Below are positions 55,205 to 63,703 of a stretch of 64,000 nt of DNA, in pieces. Source of the DNA: Akkermansiaceae bacterium. Lineage in GTDB: Bacteria > Verrucomicrobiota > Verrucomicrobiia > Verrucomicrobiales > Akkermansiaceae. Below the pieces are notes generated by a model. It worked only from the letters and a program-made list of their open reading frames with translations. It was not told where the DNA came from and did no database searches. The translations under genes were made by a program, and so were the position numbers. The stretch lies in NCBI GenBank assembly GCA_903878115.1, contig CAIRGO010000229.1, positions 18,283 through 82,282 on the forward strand, read 5' to 3'. Position 1 is the stretch's first letter, and every line of letters begins with the position of its first letter.

Positions 55205-55723
55205 GTGATGCTAACACATATGAATTTCTCTTCGTCTATTTTTCGTTACCGCGCCATGATGTTGCTTTTCATCGGTGGACTTATTGTTAGTGGAGTCACC
55301 GCATTTCCTCTATTGCATGAGCTAAAAATTCTAGCAAAAATATTCGCGTCTGAATCAGTTCAGAGCTCTGAGGGATCTAGCGGTGTTGCCTATTGGATTC
55401 TCACGGTGCGCTTCGGGCTTGAAGATACTTATGCGCAGTATCCGTGGATCGCTTATGGCACCGACTGGTTGGCATTCGCTCACATTGTGATCGCGATGTT
55501 TTTCTTCGGCCCGTTGATCAATCCAATCGGCTCGCGTGCCACTCTGTATGCTGGGATCTGCGCTTGCCTCGCAGTCATCCCGTTGGCTCTCATCTGTGGC
55601 CCGATCCGAGGCATTCCATTTTACTGGAGGCTCATCGATTGCTCATTTGGCATCATCGGCATTCTACCTCTCCTTTACTGCCTGAGAATGCTCAAGCGCA
55701 TCGAAAGGGAAACTGTGAAGTAA
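55205..55723 (+). CDS. integral membrane protein of unknown function
   Basis: Protein of up to 172 residues with four predicted helices (AMMLLFIGGLIVSGVTAF, WLAFAHIVIAMFFFGPL, ATLYAGICACLAVIPLALI, CSFGIIGILPLLYCL). The start may be 55205 or the ATG at 55220. No family was recognised; His in a membrane segment (AHIVI) could be functional. Plus-strand neighbour of the zinc-ribbon gene, convergent with the GH16 gene. Confidence 0.65.
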   Translation: MMLTHMNFSSSIFRYRAMMLLFIGGLIVSGVTAFPLLHELKILAKIFASESVQSSEGSSGVAYWILTVRFGLEDTYAQYPWIAYGTDWLAFAHIVIAMFFFGPLINPIGSRATLYAGICACLAVIPLALICGPIRGIPFYWRLIDCSFGIIGILPLLYCLRMLKRIERETVK

Positions 55724-55783
55724 TCGGACATTTTTTATTAGCTGCAGATCAAATGGAGCGCATCAAATTTTTACTTTCGCCAA

Positions 55784-57157
55784 TCATTGTTGGAGTTCTT
55801 GAAAAATAATTTTCGCAATCGCCTCATTTCCGTTAGGGTCGGGATGGACGCCGTCTTTGGTCATGGCGCTTTCTGGAATCTTTCCGTATAGTGATACATA
55901 TTCACAGTTCATATCTTTCGCCAGTTTAGCAAAACTTTCCCCAAGTTCTCGCAGTTTTTGTTCTCGTTCATTGGCGATATTTTTCGTGGGTCCGAGTGCC
56001 GATTTGTTGATATTAGGCGGCCCCACAAGGACCACCCGTAGTGAAACGCCGTAGGCCTTGCGAGCTTTTTCTACCATCGCTCGCACATTAGCAGTGGCTT
56101 TGGGCACGCATTGCGTGGTGATGTCGCGCGAGTCATTCGTTCCCAACGCGATCACCAATACATTTGCTTTTTGACGTCGTACTAGCATGTCATCGAATTC
56201 TTTAGTCGCCGAAGTGGCGCGGCCACCTTTGCCTTCATTGACCATGATCAATGCACCGTTTGCTTTGGTTTCGACGAGCTTGACCCAGGCTTTGGATTGT
56301 TGGTCTTTTGGTAAGGCGCCACCCTCAGTGAGAGAATCACCAAAAACAACGACTGTGCGCGGATAGGGAGCTACGGTTTTGGCTTGATCCCATGAAGATT
56401 TTTCAAAGACACGCACGTATTCGAAATCGGTAAAAGCGGGCAGCTTGGTGTCGTCGATCTTTGCATCCTTCGACCATGGCAGACGGGTCCATCCTACAGT
56501 TGTTAGCCAGACACTTTGCTTATCATGGGCGAACGATTTTGCTTCATGAGCGAAGACAAGTTTTCCGTCAAAATAGAATCGGATTTCTAACGGCGTGAAC
56601 TCGCAACCCCAAGTGTGAAAAGAATCATCCACACGTGGAGTTTTGACGCGTGTACCGCCTAAGACAACATGATCAGGTCGCCATAGATGCAAATTCAATC
56701 CGTATTCGCGCGGGTTGTATGAATCATGTTCTACGACGTCGATCTCTTGGCGACTGCCGGTTTCGCCTGTGGAATTTTTCATCATCCAAAAGGAACTATG
56801 CCAGCCTTTTCCGCTAGGGACGCGCATGCGTGCCTCGTAATAACCATAGAGGAATTCACGTTTCGAGATCACACCACCAGAGGTGTAATTCATGGGCCCT
56901 GCCGCCTCTTTTTTCACGGCCAACCGCAGCATGCCATCAGCAATGCTGACATTTGCAGCGAGATTGCGCGAGCCGAGTCGATCGCCAGTGCGAATGTTCC
57001 AGTCGGCATGATTGAGCTTGTCACCATCAAATTCATCGTGCCAAGCCAATGAGTAACCATGGGCACGGTCTGCAGGAAGAGTGGGCACCAAATCTGCTGC
57101 TTTTGCAGCAACTACGATAATAATAGTAATTGTTAGGAGTGACTGAAGAAATTTCAT
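55784..57157 (-). CDS. GH16 glycosidase fused to SGNH esterase, secreted
   Basis: Exported 457-residue bifunctional enzyme with signal MKFLQSLLTITIIIVVAAKA. First domain (about 30-255) is GH16: WHDEFDGDKLNHADWNIRTG, GYYEARMRVPSGKGWHSSFW, and the catalytic EIDVVEHDS (ExDxxE form). Second domain (about 265-457) is SGNH: VVFGDSLTEGGALP (nucleophile), GKGGRATS (Gly), LGTNDSRD (Asn) and DGVHPDPNGNEA (Asp/His). GH16 cuts beta-1,3/1,4 glucans or galactans such as laminarin, agar or carrageenan, and the esterase could remove acetyl groups from the same glycan. The next gene upstream is also a secreted hydrolase. Confidence 0.88.
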   Translation of the reverse strand: MKFLQSLLTITIIIVVAAKAADLVPTLPADRAHGYSLAWHDEFDGDKLNHADWNIRTGDRLGSRNLAANVSIADGMLRLAVKKEAAGPMNYTSGGVISKREFLYGYYEARMRVPSGKGWHSSFWMMKNSTGETGSRQEIDVVEHDSYNPREYGLNLHLWRPDHVVLGGTRVKTPRVDDSFHTWGCEFTPLEIRFYFDGKLVFAHEAKSFAHDKQSVWLTTVGWTRLPWSKDAKIDDTKLPAFTDFEYVRVFEKSSWDQAKTVAPYPRTVVVFGDSLTEGGALPKDQQSKAWVKLVETKANGALIMVNEGKGGRATSATKEFDDMLVRRQKANVLVIALGTNDSRDITTQCVPKATANVRAMVEKARKAYGVSLRVVLVGPPNINKSALGPTKNIANEREQKLRELGESFAKLAKDMNCEYVSLYGKIPESAMTKDGVHPDPNGNEAIAKIIFQELQQ

Positions 57158-57189
57158 CGTGGAATTGTGCTAAGTATGTTCAGATAAAA

Positions 57190-58941
57190 TTATAGCCCTG
57201 GTTTCGGTGGTTTGATCGGGGATTCCCATGCGAAGACTCCTGCTAGATTGATTTTGCGTTGATAAACTTTATCGCCGCAGGTGGCGTAAAGAGTTTTGCC
57301 ATCGGCACCACCAAAGCAAAGATTTGATGGATAGCGAACGCCTTGGGGCATGGTCAGAATTAGATTCACCCGCCCTGGTTGATCAGAGACTTGCACACCT
57401 AGGGCCGTCGCGACAAATAGCCAACCGTCTCGCGCGACCGCCATACCATCGGCACTACTGCGCGGATCTTCTTCGGCAAGTGGCAAGTGCAAGTGGTGAT
57501 ATGGTTGAACGAAGGTCAGCCCACCATCAAGCTGACGAGTGCAGGAATAAACAAAACGACCACTCGGATCGGCGACTTCGACGCGTGATTGATCGGGGGT
57601 TAGAGTGATGCCATTGACACCGTGAAATTGATCAGAACCAAGCTTTTGTGGCTGCCCGGGCTTGATGTACCAAACTGCATGTTTTTTTGGTTCAGTCACA
57701 TAGATCGTCGTATCGTGCGCCACAATGAGGTCATTGCCTTCAATGCCCGTGGCGTGAACGATTACTTGCTTGGTTGTTAGATCCCATGAAACAATTTGTT
57801 TGCTTCCAGCGCGACAGCCATAAAGTCGTCCATCGGGGCCGATGGCTAATCCATTGGTGGCTTTGGTGTCGTTGAGAAACACTTCTAATTTTCCGTCCGC
57901 AGAACGTTTCCAGATTTGATTTTTTGGGATATCAGAAAAGTACAACGATTGATCTTTCGCACACACAGGGCCTTCGGTAAATCCGTAACCTTCTCCTACG
58001 AGTTGCCAATTTTCTCCGGCGATGAGCATGTCTTTTGCTTTGCTACTACATTTATCGTAGATGGCATTCAATGGTTTCCCTGCATCCTGCCAAAGCCAGC
58101 GCATTGCCTTGGCGAGCAAAGAACCACCGTGTTGATGGGAATGTGGTCCTTCACCCCATTCATGGGCTACTTGATAACCAGAAAACACCAGTGAGCGTTC
58201 CATCATTTGATTGGCCATCCACCAATCGCCGCAATAGATGTTGTTATCATTGCTGCCATCTTGCAGAAATATGCGTAGCGGCTTTGGCTCGGTCTTGCGA
58301 ATCAAGGTGGAAATTTGCTCACCATCGCGCAGACCAACATAGGTGCCAATCATCGAATAAACGCGGCGAAAGGCATCAGGGCGATGCCATGCGGCAGTGA
58401 ATGCAGCGATGCCGCCCGACGAAGCACCACAGAGGCCACGGTCATCGGGGTTAGCAGAAATCTGATAATTTTTTGACACCTCTGGTAAAATTTCATCGAT
58501 CAAAAATCGAGCATAGTCGCCAGAAAAAGCATCATACTCGTAACTGCGATTGAAGCGCGGCTGTGCATTTTCTTGAAGTGCCGGAACCACGCCAGGATTG
58601 ATGAACAGGCCGATCGTTACGGGCATTTCTTTTTGATGAATCAGATTATCAAAAACCACGGTGGCTTTGTCAGGACCATTCGGGTTCATGTAGCCTTCGC
58701 CATCTTGAAATACCATCAGCGAGGCAGGTTTCGCGGCGTCATACTGGGCGGGTACATAAATCCAGTAATAGCGTTCTGTGCCCGGGAATATTTTACTGTT
58801 AGAGAAATGATACTTGGTGATTATCCCCTTAGGCACACCTTCATGCACCACTGCTGCCTCATCAATCGGATATGGTCCTTCTGCATAAATGAGTGAGCAC
58901 AGCATCAAAGGAAAAACTAAAAGCCATGATTTTTTTATCAT
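57190..58941 (-). CDS. esterase (IroE/enterochelin-esterase type) fused to SMP-30 gluconolactonase domain
   Basis: Exported 583-residue fusion with signal MIKKSWLLVFPLMLCSLIYA. The N-terminal half (about 40-300) is an alpha/beta hydrolase: YYWIYVPAQYDAAKP, MVFQDGEGYM, and the nucleophile in GLCGASSGGIAAFTAAW. The C-terminal half (about 320-583) is a six-bladed propeller of the SMP-30/gluconolactonase type: GYGFTEGPVCAKDQSLYFSD, TNGLAIGPDGRLYGC, GNDLIVAHD and SADGMAVARDGWLFVAT. Such fusions are common in Planctomycetes and Verrucomicrobia for glycan or sugar-lactone breakdown. It follows the deletion scar region on the same strand. Confidence 0.85.
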   Translation of the reverse strand: MIKKSWLLVFPLMLCSLIYAEGPYPIDEAAVVHEGVPKGIITKYHFSNSKIFPGTERYYWIYVPAQYDAAKPASLMVFQDGEGYMNPNGPDKATVVFDNLIHQKEMPVTIGLFINPGVVPALQENAQPRFNRSYEYDAFSGDYARFLIDEILPEVSKNYQISANPDDRGLCGASSGGIAAFTAAWHRPDAFRRVYSMIGTYVGLRDGEQISTLIRKTEPKPLRIFLQDGSNDNNIYCGDWWMANQMMERSLVFSGYQVAHEWGEGPHSHQHGGSLLAKAMRWLWQDAGKPLNAIYDKCSSKAKDMLIAGENWQLVGEGYGFTEGPVCAKDQSLYFSDIPKNQIWKRSADGKLEVFLNDTKATNGLAIGPDGRLYGCRAGSKQIVSWDLTTKQVIVHATGIEGNDLIVAHDTTIYVTEPKKHAVWYIKPGQPQKLGSDQFHGVNGITLTPDQSRVEVADPSGRFVYSCTRQLDGGLTFVQPYHHLHLPLAEEDPRSSADGMAVARDGWLFVATALGVQVSDQPGRVNLILTMPQGVRYPSNLCFGGADGKTLYATCGDKVYQRKINLAGVFAWESPIKPPKPGL

Positions 58942-58993
58942 GATCTACCATACGTATATGGCAGGGATGATCTTACTATTGAGAAATGCCATA

Positions 58994-59670
58994 TTACTCA
59001 ACATATCCCACCTTCATCTCCACCTCATGGTCATGGTGATCGTCTACCAGCGGAATGCTAGTTCCATGGATTTCTAGGCCATCGAGCGTAAGCAAATTCA
59101 TACTGCTGATATTTGATTCATTTCGCATGATCGTAATATGATACACTGTTTGCCGGAATCTATAGTGAATCTTATAACTTGGCCACGCCTTGGGGAGCAG
59201 TGGAGTGAGGCGTAGGCTGTTTCCCTCCAGATGTAAGCCAAGCAATGTTTCGATTAGCAAGCGATACATCCATGATGCCGAACCAGTATACCAAGTCCAG
59301 CCACCGCGCCCCACATGGGGGGCGATTGCATAGACATCAGCGGCAACAACGTAAGGTTCTACTTTGTAAATCGCGATCCGAGATTCGCTGTTGCCATGGT
59401 TCACGGGATTAAGAAGGTGAAAAAGTTCCCATGCGCGTTCGCGATCTCCGATTTTGGCAAAGGCCATTGCCGCCCAGATTCCCGCGTGCGTATATTGTCC
59501 TCCATTTTCGCGCACTCCTGGTGTGTAGCCTTTAATATAGCCAGGGTTGAGAGGGGACTTGTCAAAGGGCGGGTCAAACAACTGAATGATGCCAGCATCA
59601 CGCCGGACGAGCCGCTGATCAACAGCGGCCATCGCTTGGCGAGTACGATTCGGCTCGCCAGCTCCGCTTC
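58994..59670 (-). pseudogene. C-terminal remnant of cyclic beta-1,2-glucan synthetase (NdvB-like, GH94 end)
   Basis: About 225 residues. The remnant begins in mid-domain with SGAGEPNRTRQAMAAVDQRL, matching the phosphorylase-like end of NdvB (family about 2800 residues), continues with LFDPPFDKSPLNPGYIKGY and GYTPGVRENGGQYTHAGIW, and has a normal C-terminus. Nearly all of the protein, including its N-terminal membrane and GT84 parts, is missing. Upstream it runs in a different frame into the DUF883 gene start, so a deletion joined two genes. No own start codon with a signal is visible; the in-frame ATG at 59632 could permit expression of a 212-residue fragment. Confidence 0.85.
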
Positions 59671-59775
59671 TGTAACTTGCTCGTTGGCTACATCTGCCGT
59701 AGCTACTACGAGCGCGCGGGCATGATTGGTAAGTTGATTGATGTCGTTAGATATTGCTTGTGTTTCTTTACTCAT
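59401..59775 (-). pseudogene. DUF883-like gene truncated by the ndvB deletion junction
   Basis: The first 38 codons (59775 down to about 59665) read MSKETQAISNDINQLTNHAR ALVVATADVANEQVTEAE when split for display, matching the start of DUF883 (ElaB/YqjD-type, ribosome and membrane associated, about 100 residues). After that the frame enters ndvB sequence out of phase and yields a nonsense tail to 59401. The membrane helix expected at the DUF883 C-terminus is lost. Junction estimated at 59665-59675. Confidence 0.75.
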
Positions 59776-59853
59776 ATTATTGTTCGTTTAATTTTATTTG
59801 AAATGTTGTGATATTATCCTTGGGTTGTGCTTTTTGATATTGTCAGCGTTCTG

Positions 59854-60075
59854 TCATGAGATGCGCTTATTACCCAGCACTAGTAGCAAAATACCACCAA
59901 TCAAACAAACACCACCAAGAATCGGCGGCAATGGAACTGTATGAGTTTTTTCCGCCGTGATTTGCAAGGGACCAAGATCCACTGCTTTTTCACGGGTTGT
60001 GTAAGTAATGCCTTGGTAGGCAAATGCTACCAAACCAATAACAATGAGTATGATTGCTACAATTGATTTATTCAT
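59854..60075 (-). CDS. DUF3185 family small membrane protein
   Basis: 73 residues with two helices: an N-terminal one (IVAIILIVIGLVAFAYQGI) followed by TYTTREKAVDLGPLQI, and a C-terminal one (LGGVCLIGGILLLVLG). The central polar TAEKTHTVPLPP loop is a DUF3185 hallmark. Members are stress-induced membrane proteins of unknown role. A second paralogue is at 62538-62777. Lies 12 bases after the lmo0937-type gene, so same transcript. Confidence 0.85.
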   Translation of the reverse strand: MNKSIVAIILIVIGLVAFAYQGITYTTREKAVDLGPLQITAEKTHTVPLPPILGGVCLIGGILLLVLGNKRIS

Positions 60076-60086
60076 ATTTTAATACG

Positions 60087-60236
60087 TTAGAGAACTTTTC
60101 TTCCTTGGATCAAACGAATCAAGATCATGATCACCGCAATGACTAAGAGAACATGGACTAATCCACCCATAGTAGTGCTAGTAACCAGTCCTAATGCCCA
60201 TAGAACAATTAGTACAATGGCTATAGTAGTTAACAT
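60087..60236 (-). CDS. lmo0937-type small membrane protein
   Basis: 49 residues. The start is placed at 60236 (MLTTIAIVLIVLWALGLVTS). The two-helix pattern with TMGGLVHVLLVIAVIMILI and the basic end RLIQGRKVL is the lmo0937/DUF5670 signature. A longer frame upstream is the shadow of the entericidin gene. It lies between the entericidin-like and DUF3185 genes, 25 bases and 11 bases away, in one stress operon. Confidence 0.85.
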   Translation of the reverse strand: MLTTIAIVLIVLWALGLVTSTTMGGLVHVLLVIAVIMILIRLIQGRKVL

Positions 60237-60261
60237 AATTTGTGGTGTTACTAGTTTATAA

Positions 60262-60405
60262 TTAGCGGGTGGCTTTTTGAATATTTTCCCCTGTTTGTTC
60301 CACATCACGACCCGCACCGCGCATCGTATTACAACTGCTACATAGTGCAGCCAAAATGGCTGAAGCAAGGAGTAGCGTGAACATATTTTTTAGTGTATTT
60401 TTCAT
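60262..60405 (-). CDS. entericidin-like small lipoprotein
   Basis: 47 residues. A lipoprotein signal (MKNTLKNMFTLLLASAILAA) ends in LCSSC, Cys about 25. The mature peptide NTMRGAGRDVEQTGENIQKA follows the entericidin A/B pattern of a short amphipathic helix. Entericidins are stress or stationary-phase envelope peptides, partly in toxin/antidote pairs, although only one is seen here. The ATG at 60405 is 89 bases downstream (minus strand) of the shared operator at 60487-60501. Confidence 0.85.
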   Translation of the reverse strand: MKNTLKNMFTLLLASAILAALCSSCNTMRGAGRDVEQTGENIQKATR

Positions 60406-60486
60406 AATTTGTATTTTGTTAATTTCACCTCAACCATTGTGGCTGCTTGGTGAACGTAACTATAGCGCTTACAAATCAAGACGCTA

Positions 60487-60501
60487 TGGGGTGTAACCCT
60501 A
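60487..60501. promoter_or_regulatory. TRGGGTKTWWCCCTA operator upstream of the entericidin operon
   Basis: Site TGGGGTGTAACCCTA with core inverted repeat GGGT-GTA-ACCC. On the minus strand it precedes TATAGT at 60464-60459 (22-base spacer), so it lies where an activator or a -35 replacement would bind. The entericidin ATG is at 60405. Confidence 0.75.
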
Positions 60502-60618
60502 CTTTTGCTACATGTGGCGATGTAATGTGGATCAGGCACACCAGAAATGGGGAACTGACTTGCCACGCGCAAGTTAAGGTAGTCAGAATGCTATCTCAGT
60601 ACCTCAGATAATGGTTAC

Positions 60619-61281
60619 TTACACGCTGCTTTCAATAATCCCTGCGCTAATGGCATATCGCGTGAGACTAGCAGTATCATGAATATCGAGTTTTTCCATG
60701 AGATTGCCGCGATGCTTCTCCACAGTTTTGATGCTGATACCTAAATCTGATGCTGTTTCTTTATTTGCTTTACCCTCTGCGATGAGTTGTAGCACTTCCA
60801 CCTCACGTGAGGTTAGCGATGATTGTTTGCCTCCGCGGACGCTTTCGCGGCTTGGTGAACTTTGGCCCAGACGCGCTAAGCGCTTGGCAATGGAATTACC
60901 AAAAAATGTCTTGCCGTTCTGGATTTCACGAACTGCACGACAAACTTTGTGGGCCGAGGTTTGCTTAAGTAAAAATCCTACAGCTCCTGCTGCAGTAGCG
61001 CTGTTTATATAAGCATCATCATTATGAGCTGTTAGAATAATGATTTTTGTGTTAGGCAGTGCTTTTAGTATCTGCCGCGTTGCTTCTAGGCCATTAAGTC
61101 CAGGCATCGCGATGTCCATCAATATTACATCGGGCTTAAGATCGAGTGCCTGTGCCACAGCGACTCTGCCATTCTTCGCCTCGGCTACTACAGCGAAGTC
61201 ATCTTCAAGCGCGAGCATTTTGCATAAGCCCTCACGCACGATCATGTGATCGTCTACCACAATAATAGTAATTTTTTTCAT
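60619..61281 (-). CDS. NarL/FixJ-family response regulator
   Basis: 220 residues: receiver domain with the acidic pair in IIVVDDHMIVREG, phosphoacceptor Asp in PDVILMDIAMPGLNG and the Lys in GFLLKQTSA; C-terminal LuxR-type helix-turn-helix LTSREVEVLQLIAEGKANKE with TVEKHRGNLMEKL. Paired with the histidine kinase 18 bases upstream. NarL-type regulators bind inverted heptamers; the nearby TRGGGTKTWWCCCTA sites are natural candidates for its target. Confidence 0.93.
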   Translation of the reverse strand: MKKITIIVVDDHMIVREGLCKMLALEDDFAVVAEAKNGRVAVAQALDLKPDVILMDIAMPGLNGLEATRQILKALPNTKIIILTAHNDDAYINSATAAGAVGFLLKQTSAHKVCRAVREIQNGKTFFGNSIAKRLARLGQSSPSRESVRGGKQSSLTSREVEVLQLIAEGKANKETASDLGISIKTVEKHRGNLMEKLDIHDTASLTRYAISAGIIESSV

Positions 61282-61299
61282 AGTAGTAATTTGATTTTG

Positions 61300-62445
61300 T
61301 TATTTTTTGGTGCCTTTTGGTATCGCCTTTGCATTTTTGATATGGGGGATCGTCGCGGTAATGGTTGTTCCTATGCCAGATGATGACTCGATTGATAAAC
61401 TACCACCCACCATGTCTAATCTTTCACGCATGCCCAGAAGACCTAGTTTGCTTGTCCGACTACGCAAAAATTTATCGGCTTTAAAGGATTTACCATCGTC
61501 TATAATCGACATGATTAATTTGTTAGAAGTTTCTTTGATACACACTTTCGCACTGGTAGCATCAGCATGACGCTCTATGTTGGTAATGGCTTCTTGGGCG
61601 ACGCGAAAAAGCACAGTTAAAGCATCTCCTCTGATCTTTTCAACCGCGCGGCTTGCTATGATTTCTGCTTTCACACCTGAGCGAATGGTGAAATCTAACA
61701 AGAATGCGTGTAGTGCAGGAATTAATCCCATGTCGTCCAACACTGGCGGTCGTAGTCCACTAGCAAAGCGGTGCACGGCTCCAGCTGTCTTTGCTAGAAT
61801 GCTCTGTGTGCCTGTGATTGCTTTATTAAAATCTTTTACATTTAAGCCCGTCTGTTTTTTAAGAGTGGCAAGCTTTACATTGATGCTCATTAACGATTGG
61901 GCAATTACATCATGAAGGTCACGGCTGATTTTTTTACGCTCTTCCTCCTGAGTGGTAAGAATTTTTCGAGCCATTCTATGCAGTTGCTCTTTGAGAAATC
62001 TTGTTTCTTTTAAAGTCGCAATGTAATGTGTCTCACTTTCTCTTAAGGACTTCTCAGTAGCTTTATGTCGTGCAATTTCATTCCTCAATTTCAGCTTAGA
62101 AACGGCCAATTCATGAACATGTTGACTCAGCTGGAAAATGATTTTTTTATGATTTTTGGTAATCACTTGCTCATTCGGGCAGGTGATCTCGGAAGCAATA
62201 ATAGATGCAAAAAAAGCAGCAGCACGATTGATTATGGCTGGCTTCTGACGCGCGGGCACGTGCACTAGGATTTCTGTTAGCAAAATATGCTCATGCAGTC
62301 TCGCGAGATTTAGCGTCGTCAATCCAGCAGCAGTCGCAGCATCTGCTATAGCTCTTGCCTCCTTGGGCAGGGATATACGCTGCTTAAGTTGCGTTCGCAA
62401 CGTCTCAATATAATGAGTGAAAAAAATGGGGCAAATGTGGTTCAT
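61300..62445 (-). CDS. cytoplasmic sensor histidine kinase (HisKA_3)
   Basis: 381 residues, no clear membrane helix. An N-terminal helical domain (RISLPKEARAIADAATAAGL to VHVPARQKPAIINRAAA) is of unknown type and may sense a cytoplasmic signal. The dimerisation/phosphoacceptor region is EEERKKISRDLHDVIAQSLM with the H-box His, then RPPVLDDMGLIPALHAFL and the ATP-binding LFRVAQEAITNIERHADATS, GLLGMRERLDMVGG and SGIGTTITATIP. Forms a two-component pair with the downstream regulator. Confidence 0.9.
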   Translation of the reverse strand: MNHICPIFFTHYIETLRTQLKQRISLPKEARAIADAATAAGLTTLNLARLHEHILLTEILVHVPARQKPAIINRAAAFFASIIASEITCPNEQVITKNHKKIIFQLSQHVHELAVSKLKLRNEIARHKATEKSLRESETHYIATLKETRFLKEQLHRMARKILTTQEEERKKISRDLHDVIAQSLMSINVKLATLKKQTGLNVKDFNKAITGTQSILAKTAGAVHRFASGLRPPVLDDMGLIPALHAFLLDFTIRSGVKAEIIASRAVEKIRGDALTVLFRVAQEAITNIERHADATSAKVCIKETSNKLIMSIIDDGKSFKADKFLRSRTSKLGLLGMRERLDMVGGSLSIESSSGIGTTITATIPHIKNAKAIPKGTKK

Positions 62446-62537
62446 CGATTTTGCTTGATACTGTATTAACTACTTTGAAGAGTATTGCTAATGTACCAAC
62501 TGCTTCATGCAGTAGCGAGAATTAACTTTTTTTCTTC

Positions 62538-62777
62538 TTATTCTATAGAATCGACCCGTTTTTCAAACTGTTTAAGTTTTATCAATCGCAAGACCATGCC
62601 ACCCATGATCGTGATTAAACCGACCGCTGGCGGCACGTGATGGTGGTCTTTTTTTTCCACTTGCAAACCGAACATCATGATCGATTGCCTTGCGGTGGTA
62701 AACGAAATCCCAGAGGACGTGAAAATCACCAATCCCAACGCGATTAAAAATGCCGCTAACATATTTTTTGCGTTCAT
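62538..62777 (-). CDS. DUF3185 family small membrane protein
   Basis: 79 residues. The start at 62777 (MNAKNMLAAFLIALGLVIFT) opens the first helix; the SGISFTTARQSIMMFGLQVE and HHHVPPAVGLITIMGG segments follow the DUF3185 pattern with a short His-rich loop. The end adds a charged tail (RLIKLKQFEKRVDSIE). Paralogue of the gene at 59854-60075. Between BON and kinase genes on the same strand. Confidence 0.85.
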   Translation of the reverse strand: MNAKNMLAAFLIALGLVIFTSSGISFTTARQSIMMFGLQVEKKDHHHVPPAVGLITIMGGMVLRLIKLKQFEKRVDSIE

Positions 62778-62862
62778 GCTTTTTAATAGTTGAAAGATTA
62801 GTAAAAAAATCAACCGGCGCATATTCGCCCAAGAATGCCGGTTGCTCTTTCGACATCAGCGA

Positions 62863-63633
62863 TTACTCGCCTTTGACAGACATTTCATTTGTCACACTGA
62901 CAACTCCGCGGGTGTCTAGGACTAACTTGGTAACTAAGCTACGCTCCGCAGCATTTTTCGCCATCCCGTTGATTATAACCACGCCGTCTTTGGTTTTGAT
63001 TTCGGTCTTCAACGCACTAGTCGAGCGATGCCCAAGTAGTGACATTTTAATTTGTGCCGTGATTGACGCATCATCAATTTTCTCCATGACCGTCCGGTCT
63101 TCCACAACGGGATCCTTCGTAACGCTCATATTGTTATCAACATCTTTCACGCCTTCAACATCACTAGCATACTCAGAGGTTAATTCTTTCTGAGCGATAC
63201 TAGAAGCTACACCAGAAAGTGTCACATTGCCGTCTTTAGCAGTCACTTCGGTAGTAATAGTGTTTACATTGCGGTGAAAAATGAGTGCCGTTCTCACTTT
63301 CCGCACTAACCAAGCATCAGTGTTTTTGGCAGGTACTTCTTCTTTGACTTCGATCAAATTACTAACGCTTTTTACACCAGGTAAGCTTTGCACGGTATCT
63401 TGCGCTAACGCGCTGTGAAAATCATGGGAGACTGTGCCAGTAAGAACCACATCGCCATCAACAGAAGAAGTCTTCACAGAGTCATCAATGAGATAGGTTT
63501 TAAAGACATACGATTTAGCAGCAGTTTCGACAATGCGATCATCCATTTCGGAAGCACGGAGTGTTGAACTTGTGGCGCAGAATGTTCCAGTGACGATGAG
63601 GAACGCGAGGGATCCAATTGTTTTGTTTTTCAT
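62863..63633 (-). CDS. BON-domain periplasmic protein (three domains)
   Basis: 256 residues with signal MKNKTIGSLAFLIVTGTFCA. Three BON (OsmY-type) domains follow one another: VFKTYLIDDSVKTSSVDGDV with LTGTVSHDFHSALAQ, VRTALIFHRNVNTITTEV with GNVTLSGVASS, and IKMSLLGHRSTSALKTEI with VVIINGMAKNAAE. BON domains bind phospholipid or stabilise the outer membrane under osmotic shock. Two of the shared 15-bp operators lie upstream at 63704 and 63810. Confidence 0.93.
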   Translation of the reverse strand: MKNKTIGSLAFLIVTGTFCATSSTLRASEMDDRIVETAAKSYVFKTYLIDDSVKTSSVDGDVVLTGTVSHDFHSALAQDTVQSLPGVKSVSNLIEVKEEVPAKNTDAWLVRKVRTALIFHRNVNTITTEVTAKDGNVTLSGVASSIAQKELTSEYASDVEGVKDVDNNMSVTKDPVVEDRTVMEKIDDASITAQIKMSLLGHRSTSALKTEIKTKDGVVIINGMAKNAAERSLVTKLVLDTRGVVSVTNEMSVKGE

Positions 63634-63703
63634 AATATTGATTTGGTTGTGCCGTATTTTGTGGCAAGGGCATAGTTATGTTCTCGATTTGAGCATTCTG
63701 CCA

